Notes under the pieces: generated by a model
What the model was told of the DNA's origin: nothing
The model's input: only the letters and a program-made list of their open reading frames with translations
Database searches by the model: none
Shown: positions 44,084 through 54,150 of the stretch, piece after piece
How positions within the stretch are numbered: the first letter of the stretch is position 1
Layout of the letters: each line of letters opens with the position of its first letter
Source: Sophora flavescens
Lineage: Eukaryota > Streptophyta > Magnoliopsida > Fabales > Fabaceae
DNA length: 64,000 nucleotides
Assembly: GCA_030762895.1 (NCBI GenBank)
Contig: CM061066.1
Location: 14,193,751-14,257,750, forward strand
Direction of reading: 5' to 3'
Translations under genes and position numbers: made by a program

Positions 44084-44103
44084 TTACTACCCCTCTTAAA
44101 AGA
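44084..44103 (-). other. G2 polypurine tract
   Basis: Minus strand AAGAGGGGTAGTAA directly before the LTR start TGTAACAACC. Confidence 0.75.
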
Positions 44104-44852
44104 AAATTCCATCCTCGGAATTTACGTACCTTGGAAAAGATGTGGATATTGTTGTTGCATATCCTCCTCGCGTTCGCAAGTAGCATCTATGGTAGTTTCA
44201 TCTCATACGACCTTAACCAAATGAATTTGTCTTCCGCGAAGCTCCTTAATCCGTCTATCTGCTATCCTTACAGGTAAAGCCTCATACTCTAGATTCTCTC
44301 GCAGTTGTATAGATTGAGACTCAATGACATGTGAAGGATTAGGATAGTACTTTCTCAACTGAGAAACATGAAAGACATCATGATGGTTAGAATGGTTGGG
44401 TGGTAAGGCAATTTGGTAAGCTACTGGACCAATTCTTCGAAGAATCTGAAAAGGTCCAATGAATCGAGGAGTAAGTTTTCTGGATTTGATTGCTCTGCCA
44501 ATTCCAGTTTTCTGAATAACTCAAAAACCACGTGATCGCCTTCCTGGAATTCTAATGGTCTCCTCCTCTTGTCACTATAGCTCCTTTGTCTATCCTGAGC
44601 TTCCTTCATCTTTTCCCGTATCTTCCTTACTTGTTTCGTAGTCTGTTGCACCACATCTGGACCCAAAACTTGGTTCTCACCAGTCTCATACCAACATAAC
44701 GGGGTCCTACACTTTCTGTCATACAAAGCCTCATATGGTGCCATTCCGATACTACTATGGAAACTATTGTTATAAGTAAATTCAATCAATGGTAAGAACT
44801 CATCCCAACTGCCAGTGTACTCCAACACATAAGCTCTCAATAGATCCTCCAA
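44104..44852 (-). pseudogene. G2 integrase C-terminus and chromodomain-like tail
   Basis: From 44852 down: integrase end (FTYNNSFHSSIGMAPYEALY, then CWYETGENQVLGPDVVQQT and EAQDRQRSYSDKRRRPLEF). A frameshift near 44520 follows. The remaining frames show HDVFHVSQLRKY-like sequence and the degenerate chromodomain-like tail ending near 44130. A TGA there replaces a conserved Trp codon. Confidence 0.8.
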
Positions 44853-45336
44853 TGACCGAATTGTCCTTTATGACTGTCCATCAGTTTGGGGATGATAAGC
44901 AGAACTCATCCTCAACTTTGTTCCCAAAGCATTTTGCAATTGTTTCCAAAATCTAGACGTGAATCTAGGATCTCGGTCTGAGACAATACTCGATGGCACA
45001 CCATTCAATCTAACAATTTCTTTAATGTAAATCTGAGTCAACCTTTCCAAATTATAACTTTCACCAATAAATAAGAAGTGAGCACACTTCGTCAACCTAT
45101 CAATGATAACCCAAATCGCATTATGCTTCTTAGGAGTTCGTGGTAATCCGACCACAAAATCCATAGCTATGCTATCCCATTTCCACTCTGGGATTTTTAA
45201 AGACTAATAATCATGCTGGCTTCTGATGTTCAATCTTAGCTTTCTGACACATCAGACAAGATAAAACATACTCCGCTACTTCTTTCTTCATCCTTGTCCA
45301 CCAAAACATTTTCTTCAAATCCTGATACATCTTTGT
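44853..45336 (-). pseudogene. G2 integrase core, left half of split gene
   Basis: MDFVVGLPRTPKKHNAIW and VSDRDPRFTSRFWKQL carry the first two catalytic Asp residues. The third catalytic codon (Glu) is TAA at about 44865-44867. It is cut at 45336 inside the zinc finger by the Athila-like element; the other half resumes at 53110. Confidence 0.88.
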
Positions 45337-46105
45337 ACACAAGGATTGGGGTACCAATTCTACCAATTCGCGGGAAATCCGATACGTTTGGTCAAGAGAG
45401 GAAAGTGGTTGACAGAGAGAGATTAATATCGCAATTCAATTAACAAATCAAATAAAGCTAAGGTATTAAAATCTGAAATTAAGATATCTAGGGTCTCAAA
45501 TCCACCTACCCAATCATGCATAGTACCCAAGTGATGATGTATTCCTCCCTAAATTCAATTACAATGTCAACCGGGACCCCAAATTCTCCTATATCCACTG
45601 TCGTGCTCAATAGGACGTATTCGATGATTGGATTAATTACTTACTAGGTCTCATAACCCTAATCATCAAACTCTATTAATTCTTGTTCCCTATAGGTTGC
45701 ACTAATCTCCTACTCACTCTCGTGCAATATTCAATTAGTGATCCCAATTCAAGTTCTAAACGCGAATTGCTGACTAAGCCTCATCAACGTTAACAAGTCA
45801 ATCACGCGTGCATATGATCAACGCAATCAAATCAGAATTGGAAAACATCAATTGAGAAAAGGGGAGAAAAACATACATCACATGAACACTATACCGCCAT
45901 GAGTGGCTTCATTGATTCCCTAGACGAGGGGATTAGTTCCTCATGCCCGTGACAACACACAAATAATCCGACATACTCACCATATCAAAATAAGAAAAAG
46001 AAGAAGGGAGACGCAGCTCCAGAGTAACAAGAACTCGTAACAAAACTGACCTAAAACAGTGACTAAAACTAGGATTCGGATCCTCTTTTTCTGATCTGAA
46101 ACAGC

Positions 46106-46115
46106 CTATAAATAG
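46106..46115 (+). promoter_or_regulatory. Plus-strand TATA-like box in Athila-like 3' LTR
   Basis: CTATAAATAG on the plus strand, opposite to element transcription; on the minus strand the same bases read CTATTTATAG. The first GC dyad starts 29 bp to the right. Either strand could use it. Confidence 0.4.
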
Positions 46116-46134
46116 GGATTCTAGTTCTCGGCCG

Positions 46135-46413
46135 CTCGCGGGGCGAACAAGCTTTCGCGAGGCGAACATTAGTTTTGGCGCGCTTTCAATTTGGATTATC
46201 GCGAGGCGAGAGTGTGTTCGCGGGGCGAGTCTTCAAACCTTAATCTGTCACAGCCGTGACCTTAATCACGGCTAGGCCGTGATGGTCTCTTTCTTCCAGG
46301 GGCTTCAGGCTCTCGCGAGGTGAGAAGCCTATCGCGTGGCGAGCCAGAATTGATGACTGTTGCTGTTTTGATGATCTTCAGGCTCGCAAGGCGAGCATCT
46401 ACTCGCGGGGCAA
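46135..46413. repeat. Four pairs of GC-rich 12-bp dyads in Athila-like 3' LTR
   Basis: Units at 46135, 46154, 46198, 46217, 46312, 46331, 46383 and 46402, consensus NTCGCGRGGCGA, a TCGC/GCGA dyad with a 3-bp centre. Within each pair the starts are exactly 19 bp apart (7-bp variable spacer). Confidence 0.9.
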
Positions 46414-46689
46414 GTATCTCCAGAATGGAAATTTCCACTGTTTTCTTGACTCGAAGTGCTTCCTTGACTCTTGGAGCTTCACTTCTAACCTGAAACAATA
46501 AAAAGAAACAAAAAGCGTAATTCTATTAAAAATAGACTAAAAACTACTAAAAAATGCCTAGAACGAGTCAAAGTCTACTTAGGAACAAAGCAAAGCCAAA
46601 TTTGGGCGAAAACAAGATTGAACTCGAATAATTAGCACAAAAACCACGGTCCATCTAGTTATAAAACTAGATAAGCCAGAGGCTTATCA

Positions 46690-48219
46690 AAACACCCCAA
46701 AATTAAACCTTGCTTGTCCCTAAGCAAGCTAAAACTCAAAAAGGACTCAAGACTTGGCAAGCTTAAGGGATTCAATCGATTTCGCACAAATTTCATGTAA
46801 TCTTAACAAAACAGTTTTTCCCCAATGATTTCCCCCTTGCATCAATGTAATCCCCACATTCATTTACTTTAAACAATTGAGAACTTCATCATTTATGCAA
46901 TCATTAATCTAAGTTGAGGATCAGAGTCACACACAAAAGGAAGATCACCAATTTCAAACAATTGCCTTCCTCACACGGGTATGTAAAATTTCACTCATTC
47001 GCTCAAATTCGTCTAGGCTATCAACTTTTCACTCAAATTCACATTTCAAGCGCACTTCCCATGAATTTGATTTTCATCTCAAAAATGGTTCCCACGAAAA
47101 CATGCATGCACATCAGAAGGTCTTATAAAGGTTGTAATGGGGCCTGACTGAGGGTAGGATATTCAAGGATACTAGGCTTAAGTCCCTAGGAACTAAGAGA
47201 GCATGAGCATTTGACACATATTCAACTCAAATTCCTTTTTCCATTTTTCTTTTTGCCTCGGGTGACTACAGCCCTTTCCTTGCTATATTTGTTTTTCCTG
47301 TTTTGCCCCTTTTCTTTTGGCAATTTTTTTTTCTTTTTTTTTTCTTTTTTTTGCCTTGGGATTCAACCTTTATTTTTCTTTTTCTCACCCCAATATGACA
47401 CATCACCTTGTAGCCACCCCAAACTTAGTTTCTCACAACCTTTCTCTTGCTAAGCTTCCATGCTCTCCTAATCCTAAGATTGGGTTAACATGGTTTTTCA
47501 GATTTCCGGCTTATAAGATAGGGTCATCAAGAAACAATAGGCTAATTAGGCTCAATGGGGCTAACTAGGGAACATGCATTAGGGATGGTTCTTTTTAGGC
47601 CAAGTAGTTATTTCAAAGAAAATTTCCAAAATCATTTGATGCAACACATAAACATGCAAACCATGAAGAGATTTAAGCAAATCCGGGAAAGTGCAACTTA
47701 ATAGTGAAACTTAATAGTGATTCACACAATCAAAAACAAAGTTGGAGGCTCAAATCCTCACCTGGACATTTTGCAAATTGTTTGACCGAGATACAATTCC
47801 TAGTGTGTGCACCCCCTCACCCCAAACTTATCATAAATCAAGTAATCACAATAAAATTCTCAAAGTTCAGTTTTCAATTTTTCACATGGGGATCAACTTT
47901 TCTAATTTCAGAACCTAGGGGGAAATCATCAATGGTCAAAATAATTCATGCAATCAATCTATGCTAAATTTAATTAAAATCCAACAAGCTTGTCGACACA
48001 ACATTCATACACAAACTCTTGATCTTCTCAAATTATTCAAGAGTGACAAACAAAAACAAAACAAAAACAAAAACAAAAACAAAAACAAGAGTGAGGAAAG
48101 GAGAGGGTGCTCCCTGATCAAGTTTCTATGGTTGCATCCTTGTCCAATTGGTCTCACGGGCTCCCTTCTGTTGCATAGCATCCTGGAAGAACTCCTGCAG
48201 ATTAAACCTTAATTGCAGA
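46690..48219 (-). other. Athila-like non-coding 3' internal region
   Basis: Begins with the polypurine tract beside the LTR (minus strand GGGGTGTTT). A T/C-rich stretch (47220-47400) and an (AAAAC)n run (48050-48085) are present. No envelope-like frame with membrane segments is convincing; the frames at 47211-47568 are low-complexity. Confidence 0.6.
48050..48085. repeat. (AAAAC)n simple repeat
   Basis: About seven copies of AAAAC or a close variant. Confidence 0.9.
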
Positions 48220-48448
48220 TTCGCGAGGCGAGAGATAACTCGCGAGGCGAATCTGGAAAAATTGTTTTCACACTTTCCATAATAGCGAGGCGAGTAGTAT
48301 CTCGCGGGGCGAATCTGGAATTCCAACAGATGATGATGCCCAGAATCGCAAGGCGAAAGTATACCTCGCGACGCGAGACAGAAGCGTGAGCAAGCCTCTG
48401 AGATTCAGGGCTTCTGTCTCGCGCGGCCGCTGTGGATTCGTGTGGCGA
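48220..48448. repeat. Four pairs of GC-rich dyads in Athila-like internal region
   Basis: Units at 48220, 48239, 48282, 48301, 48345, 48365, 48418 and 48437. Pair spacing is 19, 19, 20 and 19 bp. The consensus is as in the LTRs, although this DNA is 1.5 kb outside the LTR. Pairs recur every 60-75 bp. Confidence 0.9.
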
Positions 48449-48572
48449 ATCAAGCTCTTTTTTTTTGTCAATTAAAATGACAGAAACTAAAAATAAAGGA
48501 TACCTAGCTTGGGTTGCCTCCCAAGTAGCGCTTGTTTAACGTCCCGAGCCTGACTCAAGTCACCCCTAAGGG

Positions 48573-50354
48573 TTAATCCGGAGGAAGAAACTGCTTGTAA
48601 TTTGGGACTGATTCCCCATGGTCATGCCTTATCATTTGCCCATTCACCTTGAAGTTACCAGAGGCCCCTTCTAACTCTACTGTTCCGTGAGGACAAACTT
48701 GGAGGACCTTGAATGGTCCCGACCACTTTGATCTTAGCTTTCCCGGAAAGAGTTTCAACCTTGAATTGTCAAGAAGTACCGCTTGCCCGGGCTCAAGCTC
48801 CCTAGGCAAGATGTGTTTGTCCTGCCTTTCCTTAGTCCGCTTTTTGTGGATTGCTTGCTTGCGGATCCCGGACAACTCATTTAAATCCAAAAACCCTCTA
48901 TAATCGGCACATACTCTCCATTCCGTGATGGTCCTTTTTGGGATCAACTCATTGTTTTCATTGACCACCACGGTTGTGCCACCTTTCAACTTCGGTGCTT
49001 TATCATCTTTTTCCTTTCCCTTGTTGTTGCGCTCTTCCCTTGCACATTCATCCCTTGGGGAACTCGGTAAGGCTTCCATGTCTTTCAACCACTCGAGATA
49101 GACCTCATCCCCCGAAGGGTCTTTTTTCTCACTATCATCATCATGGGATTTTACCAACACTTTTGCAAGTGAAGAACCATGGGCTTCTCGAGTTGCCTTT
49201 ACCCTTACAGTTGAGTCCACCACATCCACTCGACACACATCCGACCTCTCAAAGGGGTGCTTCATTGCTTCAAAGACATTGAAGACTACCTCATCGTCTT
49301 GCACCCTTAGAGTTAGTTTCCCTTGTCGCACATCTATCAAGGTACCCCCAGTGGCCAAGAAGGGCCTACCCAATATGAGAGGGATCTCGGTGTCTTCATC
49401 CATATCAAGTACCACAAAGTCCACCGGAAATATGAACTTGTCAACTTTCACTAACAAGTCTTCGACCACCCCATAAGGATATTTTATAGAGCGATCGGCT
49501 AGTTGGAGCGACATCCGTGTATCCTTGAATTCTTTGATCCCCAACCTCTTCATCATAGAGAGGGGCATCAAGTTGATGCTTGCCCCTAGATCACATAATG
49601 CCTTTCCTAGAGTCATCCCACCAATGGTGCATGGTATCGAAAAAGAACCGGGATCCTTCAACTTTGGAGGTAGTTTTCTTTGAAGAATGGAACTACACTC
49701 CTCGGTCAAAGCAACCGTTTCCTCATCCACTATTCTCTGCTTCTTGGAGAGAAGCTCCTTCATAAACCGGGCATAAGATGGCATTTGTTCCAAGGCTTCC
49801 GCAAATGGAATGTTAATTTGAAGTTTGCGGAAGACATCAAGGAATCTGTTGAACTGCTTATCCTGTTGAGGCTTCTTCAATCTTTCAGGATACGGTACCT
49901 TCATATAGGGCGGGAGGTCTTGGGGTTCAACCCACTTCTTCTTTCGGAACTCTTCATCCACAAGCTTCAGCCTTCCCCCTTGCTCTGGTGCCTTGTCACT
50001 TGCCAACTCCTCTTTCTCAACATGTGGTTGTTTCGGGGCCTTGTCTTCCTCTAAACTGGTTGCACTACTGTTAGATCCCAACACCCTACCGCTTCTAGTT
50101 GTTATGGAATTGCAATGGTTCTTAGGGTTGTTCTCGGTATCACCTGGGAAAGTGCCTGGGAGACGCTCATTTAGTTGCCTTGCGAGCTGAGCAACCTGCG
50201 TCTCTAGATTGTGAATTGACGCCCCTGTATGCGTTGCCAACTTGTCAACTGTCGCGCTCACCTTCTCAACTGTCGCGCTCATCTTCTCAAAAGCCAATTC
50301 CCAAGGCTGCCTTCCACCATCTGTTATTTGCAACTGATTAGGCCCCGGAAGAGC
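48573..50354 (-). pseudogene. Athila-like gag-protease fused in frame to integrase C-terminus
   Basis: A long open frame on the minus strand, 586 codons when counted from 50333 and a few more back to the TAG at 50355-50357. The N-terminal third is the gag C-terminus. The protease follows with CDLGASINLMPLSMMKRLG and LILGRPFLATGG. The reverse transcriptase start (ELIPKRTITEWRVCADYR) stops abruptly at about 48896 and is joined to an integrase C-terminus (LDLNELSGIRKQ, HILPRELEPGQAVLL, KWSGPFKVLQVCPHGTVEL). The deletion, some 2-3 kb relative to a full pol, keeps the frame. It could be a maintained non-autonomous protein or luck. Confidence 0.85.
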
Positions 50355-51562
50355 CTGCTAAGTATTGCGCTGCTGAATTCCAATGTTCGGCCTTAGACCC
50401 TGTTGAGGTTGTTGCCAATTCTGTTGAGGATGTTGTTGACCGGCTAGACCACCATTAGCATCACTCCAAGCGAAACCCGGATGGTCTCTCCTCATATAGC
50501 CCCTATTATGATTCTGACTGTTCCTCTGATAGTTGTTCTGGGGCACGCTGTCATAGAAATTGTGGCATGAGTCCACATGTTCTCGAGAGAAGTTGAACGG
50601 GCAGCTCTGAGTGTCATGATTTCCATTATAATTATCACAACCCGGAGGCATTCCCTCGTGTACCGCATTAACCTTCTTGTTCTCTGACAAAGCCGCAACT
50701 TGCACCTTCAACGATTTAACTTGCTCTAGAATGGCTTCCATTGTTGCAGAACTGACTCCACTTGAGGTTTCCCTACCACGGTTGTAATCATTGTACGACA
50801 TCTTCTCTAATAATGCCCATCCATCCTCAGCTGATAAAAAGGAAAAGGAACCGCCAGCTGCGGCATCACAATTCATCTAATAGCGTCCCCTTAACCCATT
50901 AAAGAAATGTTGAACTTTGGAGACCGGGTCAAAGAAAGCTGAAGGACATCTTCTCAAGAGCACATTGTACCTCTCCCAAGCTTCATTAAAAGTTTCATCC
51001 TCTGTCTGTCTGAAAGATGTAACGGCTACTCTTGCTTGTGCCGCTTTCTAAGGAGGAAAATACTTAGTCAGGAACTTTTGTGCCATTTGCTCCCAAGTTC
51101 TGATACTGTTCCTATCCAAGCTGTCAAACCAATCGCGAGCGACATCCCTAAGAGAGAGAGGGAATAGCCGCAAGCGAAACTCATCCTGAGAAACACCTCT
51201 TGTCTTCTGCAAGTCACAAGCTTCAAGGAAGTGGGTGGTGTGCTTGTGAGGGTCTTGTCTGCCACTCCCATCAAACTGATTCTCACGGATATAGGCTGTG
51301 ACACATCCTTCCACTCTGAAGGAGTCAGTATTGAGGTTGCCTCTCACGATGGAAGAATCACAATCACCCAAGTTGGGTAGACTGTACTCGAAGAGAGGCT
51401 TGTAACGAGGAGGAGGAGGGGGGGAGGATTTTCTTCTTCCATTCTCTCAAGATCACGCGCTTTAAGCCTTTTTCTTTCTCTGACTTCCTTCCTTAAGCGC
51501 TTCTCGGTCTTGGTGATTTCCGAATCAAATAGCAGGTCCTCTTGTGAAAGGGTATCTCGCAT
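50355..51562 (-). pseudogene. Athila-like gag, three in-frame TAG codons and one frameshift
   Basis: Probable start at the ATG 51562-51560 (MRDTLSQEDLLFDSEITKTE). A frameshift lies in a run of seven G at 51418-51424. From 51371 down one frame holds the Athila capsid (FRLRLFPLSLRDVARDWFDS, TWEQMAQKFLTKYFPP, NEAWERYNVLLRRCP) and the DAAAGG segment, and continues to the fused frame. It is interrupted only by TAG at 51045-51047, 50877-50879 and 50355-50357. Confidence 0.82.
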
Positions 51563-51697
51563 ACAAAAACACGGCAAGACCAAGTGGAATCAAAGAAGTA
51601 GAGAGAAATAATAAATAAATAACAGAAAAATAAAAAATAAAATCAACTTAACCAATCAATCAAATTTCCTAAAAAATAGGAAAATTGGTTGTGCCAA

Positions 51698-51715
51698 TCT
51701 CCGGCAACGGCGCCA
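51698..51715 (-). other. Athila-like primer binding site, tRNA-Asp
   Basis: Minus strand TGGCGCCGTTGCCGGAGA, 6 bp from the LTR end. tRNA-Asp priming is characteristic of the Athila lineage. Confidence 0.9.
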
Positions 51716-52565
51716 AAAACTTGATGAGTCACCGGCAAGTGTACCGGGTCGTCGCAAGTAATAAAATAACACGGTAAGAATTTACCGAGGTCGAACACAA
51801 GGATTGGGGTACCAATTCTACCAATTCGCGGGAAATCCGATACGTTTGGTCAAGAGAGGAAAGTGGTTGAGAGAGAGAGATTAATATCGCAATTCAATTA
51901 ACAAATCAAATAAAGCTAAGGTATTAAAATCTGAAATTAAGATATCTAGGGTCTCAAATCCACCTACCCAATCATGCATAGTACCCAAGTGATGATGTAT
52001 TCCTCCCTAAATTCAATTACAATGTCAACCGGGACCCCCAAATTCTCCTATATCCACTGTCGTGCCCAATAGGACGTATTCGATGATTGGATTAATTACT
52101 TACTAGGTCTCATAACCCTAATCATCAAACTCTATTAATTCTTGTTCCCTATAGGTTGCACTAATCTCATACTCACTCTCGTGCAATATTCAATTAGTGA
52201 TCCCAATTCAAGTTCTAAACGCGAATTGCTGACTAAGCCTCATCAACGTTAACAAGTCAATCACGCATGCATATGATCAACGCAATCAAATCAGAATTGG
52301 AAAACATCAATTGAGAAAAGGGGAGAAAAACATACATCACATGAACACTATACCGCCATGAGTGGCTTCATTGATTCCCTAGACGAGGGGATTAGTTCCT
52401 CATGCCCGTGACAACACACAAACAATCCGACATACTCACCATATCAAAATAAGAAAAAGAAGAAGGGAGACGCAGCTCCAGAGTAACAAGAACTCGTAAC
52501 AAAACTGATCTAAAACAGTGGCTAAAACTAGGATTCGGATCCTCTTTTTCTGATCTGAAACAGCC

Positions 52566-52573
52566 TATAAATA
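52566..52573. promoter_or_regulatory. TATA-like box of Athila-like 5' LTR
   Basis: TATAAATA on the plus strand, TATTTATA on the minus (element) strand. In element orientation the GC dyads lie 28-270 bp upstream of it, an enhancer-like position. Confidence 0.45.
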
Positions 52574-52593
52574 GGGATTCTGGTTCTCGGCCG

Positions 52594-52833
52594 CTCGCGG
52601 TGCGAACAAGCTTTCGCGAGGCGAACATTAGATTTGGATTATCGCGAGGCGAGAGTGTGTTCGCGGGGCGAGTCTTCAAACCTTAATCTGTCACAGCCGT
52701 GATGGTCTCTTTCTTCCAGGGTCTTCAGGCTCTCGCGAGGCGAGAAGCCTATCGTGTGGCGAGCCAGAATTGATGACTGTTGCTGTTTTGCTGATCTTCA
52801 GGCTCGCAAGGCGAGCATCTACTCGCGGGGCGA
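52594..52833. repeat. Four pairs of GC-rich dyads in Athila-like 5' LTR
   Basis: Units at 52594, 52613, 52641, 52660, 52732, 52751, 52803 and 52822; every pair is exactly 19 bp start to start. Several units differ by one base from the 3' LTR copies. Confidence 0.9.
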
Positions 52834-53109
52834 GTATCTCCAGAATGGAAATTTCCACTGTTTTCTTGACTCGAAGTGCTTCCTTGACTCTTGGAGCTTC
52901 ACTTCTAACCTGAAACAATAAAAAGAAACAAAAAGTGTAATTCTATTCAAAATAGACTAAAAACTACTAAAAAATGCCTAGAACGAGTCAAAGTCTACTT
53001 AGGAACAAAGCAAAGCCAAATTTGGGCGAAAACGAGATTGAACTCGAATAATTAGCACAAAAACCACGGTCCATCTAGTTATAAAACTAGATAAACCAGA
53101 GGCTTATCA

Positions 53110-53419
53110 GTGGATCCAGGATGGAAACTCAACTTACTCTTTTGTGCCTCCTCTAAAATCAGCTTCCTAAGTTCTGCATCCTCTGGCACACATATTCTAT
53201 CTCTAAACCATAACACACCATCTGTTCCTCTACTAAACTCAAATTTTACCTTCATCGATTCCTCTACTTACTTCTTGGAGCTGTAGATCCTAAACTTGTT
53301 TATCTTTAAGATCTCTCAAAAAATCACTACTAATAGTGATCATACTTAAGCAAATCTCATTCTCAACCAATTTCATTCCTAAGTTCAAATCCTTGAACTG
53401 TTCAAGCAATTTTAACTCC
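53110..53419 (-). pseudogene. G2 integrase zinc-finger half, right of the Athila insertion
   Basis: The minus strand carries, in broken frames, the RICVPEDAELRKLILEEA-like lead and the histidine motif (SFHPGS) of the Tekay integrase zinc finger, cut at 53110. The right flank reads GTGGATCC where the uninterrupted copy at 40318 reads GTGGAACC. Confidence 0.75.
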
Positions 53420-54150
53420 TTAACCATCATCGCAGACACGTACGTGCAAGGACTTCCTGCTTAAAGCATCCGCTACCACATTTGCCATTCCAGGATGGTA
53501 CAGTAATTCAAAATCATAATCTTTGATAAAATCCATCCATCTTCGCTGTCTCATTTTCAATTCTTTTTGATCGAATAGATACTTCAGGATCTTGTGGTCA
53601 CTGAAAACATTAAACTTTGCTTCATACAAAAAGTGTCGCCATATCTTTAATGTGAACACTATTGCTGCTAAATCCAGATCATGAGTCGGATAATTTCTCT
53701 AATGAATTCTCAACTATCGAGAAGCATAAGAACTCTTCCCTCTTGCATCAGGACACAACCTAAACCTTGGAATGACATATCACAGTATACATCAAACTGT
53801 CCTAGTGGGTCTAGTAAGATCAACACAGGTGATGTAGTCAACCTGTCCTTCAGCTTTTGAAAACTTCGTTCACACTTGTCCGTCCATACAAAAGCTATAT
53901 TTTTCCTCGTTAACTGCATCATAGGCAATGCAATCTTCGAGAATCCCTCTATGAACCTCTCATAATATCCAGCTAGTCCTAGGAAACTCCATACTTCACT
54001 TACTGACTTAGGCTGTTCCCACTTAAGAACCGCCTCAACCTTAGCTGGATCTACGGCTATTACTTCTTTATTAATCACATGACCTAGGAACTGAACTTCC
54101 TCAAGCCAAAACTCACACTTGGAAAGTTTGGCATAAAGCTTCCTATCCTT
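53420..54150 (-). pseudogene. G2 reverse transcriptase end and RNase H
   Basis: Frame 54078-53710 holds the reverse transcriptase thumb (FLGLAGYYERFIEGFSKIA) and early RNase H (LDPLGQFDVYCDMSFQGLG). After a frameshift near 53735, frame 53659-53420 gives FTLKIWRHFLYEAKFNVFSD and the PGMANVVADALSRK end. A TAA at 54148-54150 separates it from the upstream frame; it is otherwise in phase. Confidence 0.85.

Larger units (their letters stand above)
45337..46689 (-). repeat. Athila-like 3' LTR, tip deleted
   Basis: Matches 51795-53109. Relative to the other copy it has two small extra segments (near 46175-46195 and 46255-46275). Holds four pairs of GC-rich dyads. Confidence 0.9.
45337..53109 (-). 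mobile_element. Athila/Calypso-like Ty3 element, internally deleted
   Basis: LTRs 45337-46689 (lacking about 73 terminal bp) and 51722-53109. On the minus strand: 5' LTR (TGATAAGCC to GACTCATCA), primer site complementary to tRNA-Asp, gag, protease fused in frame to the integrase C-terminus, 1.9 kb of non-coding DNA, polypurine tract (GGGGTGTTT) and 3' LTR. Reverse transcriptase, RNase H and the integrase core are absent. It sits in the G2 integrase zinc finger. The left junction lost the LTR tip and the expected target duplication (GTGGA is on the right). Confidence 0.9.
51722..53109 (-). repeat. Athila-like 5' LTR, complete
   Basis: A 1388-bp LTR, TGATGAGTCACC to GGCTTATCA on the plus strand. 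It carries four GC-dyad pairs between 52594 and 52833 and a TATA-like box at 52566-52573. Confidence 0.92.

Noticed and set aside
47211..47568. Phe-rich plus-strand frames as a membrane or envelope-like protein
   Set aside because: The frame comes from a T/C simple-sequence run and lies antisense to the element.
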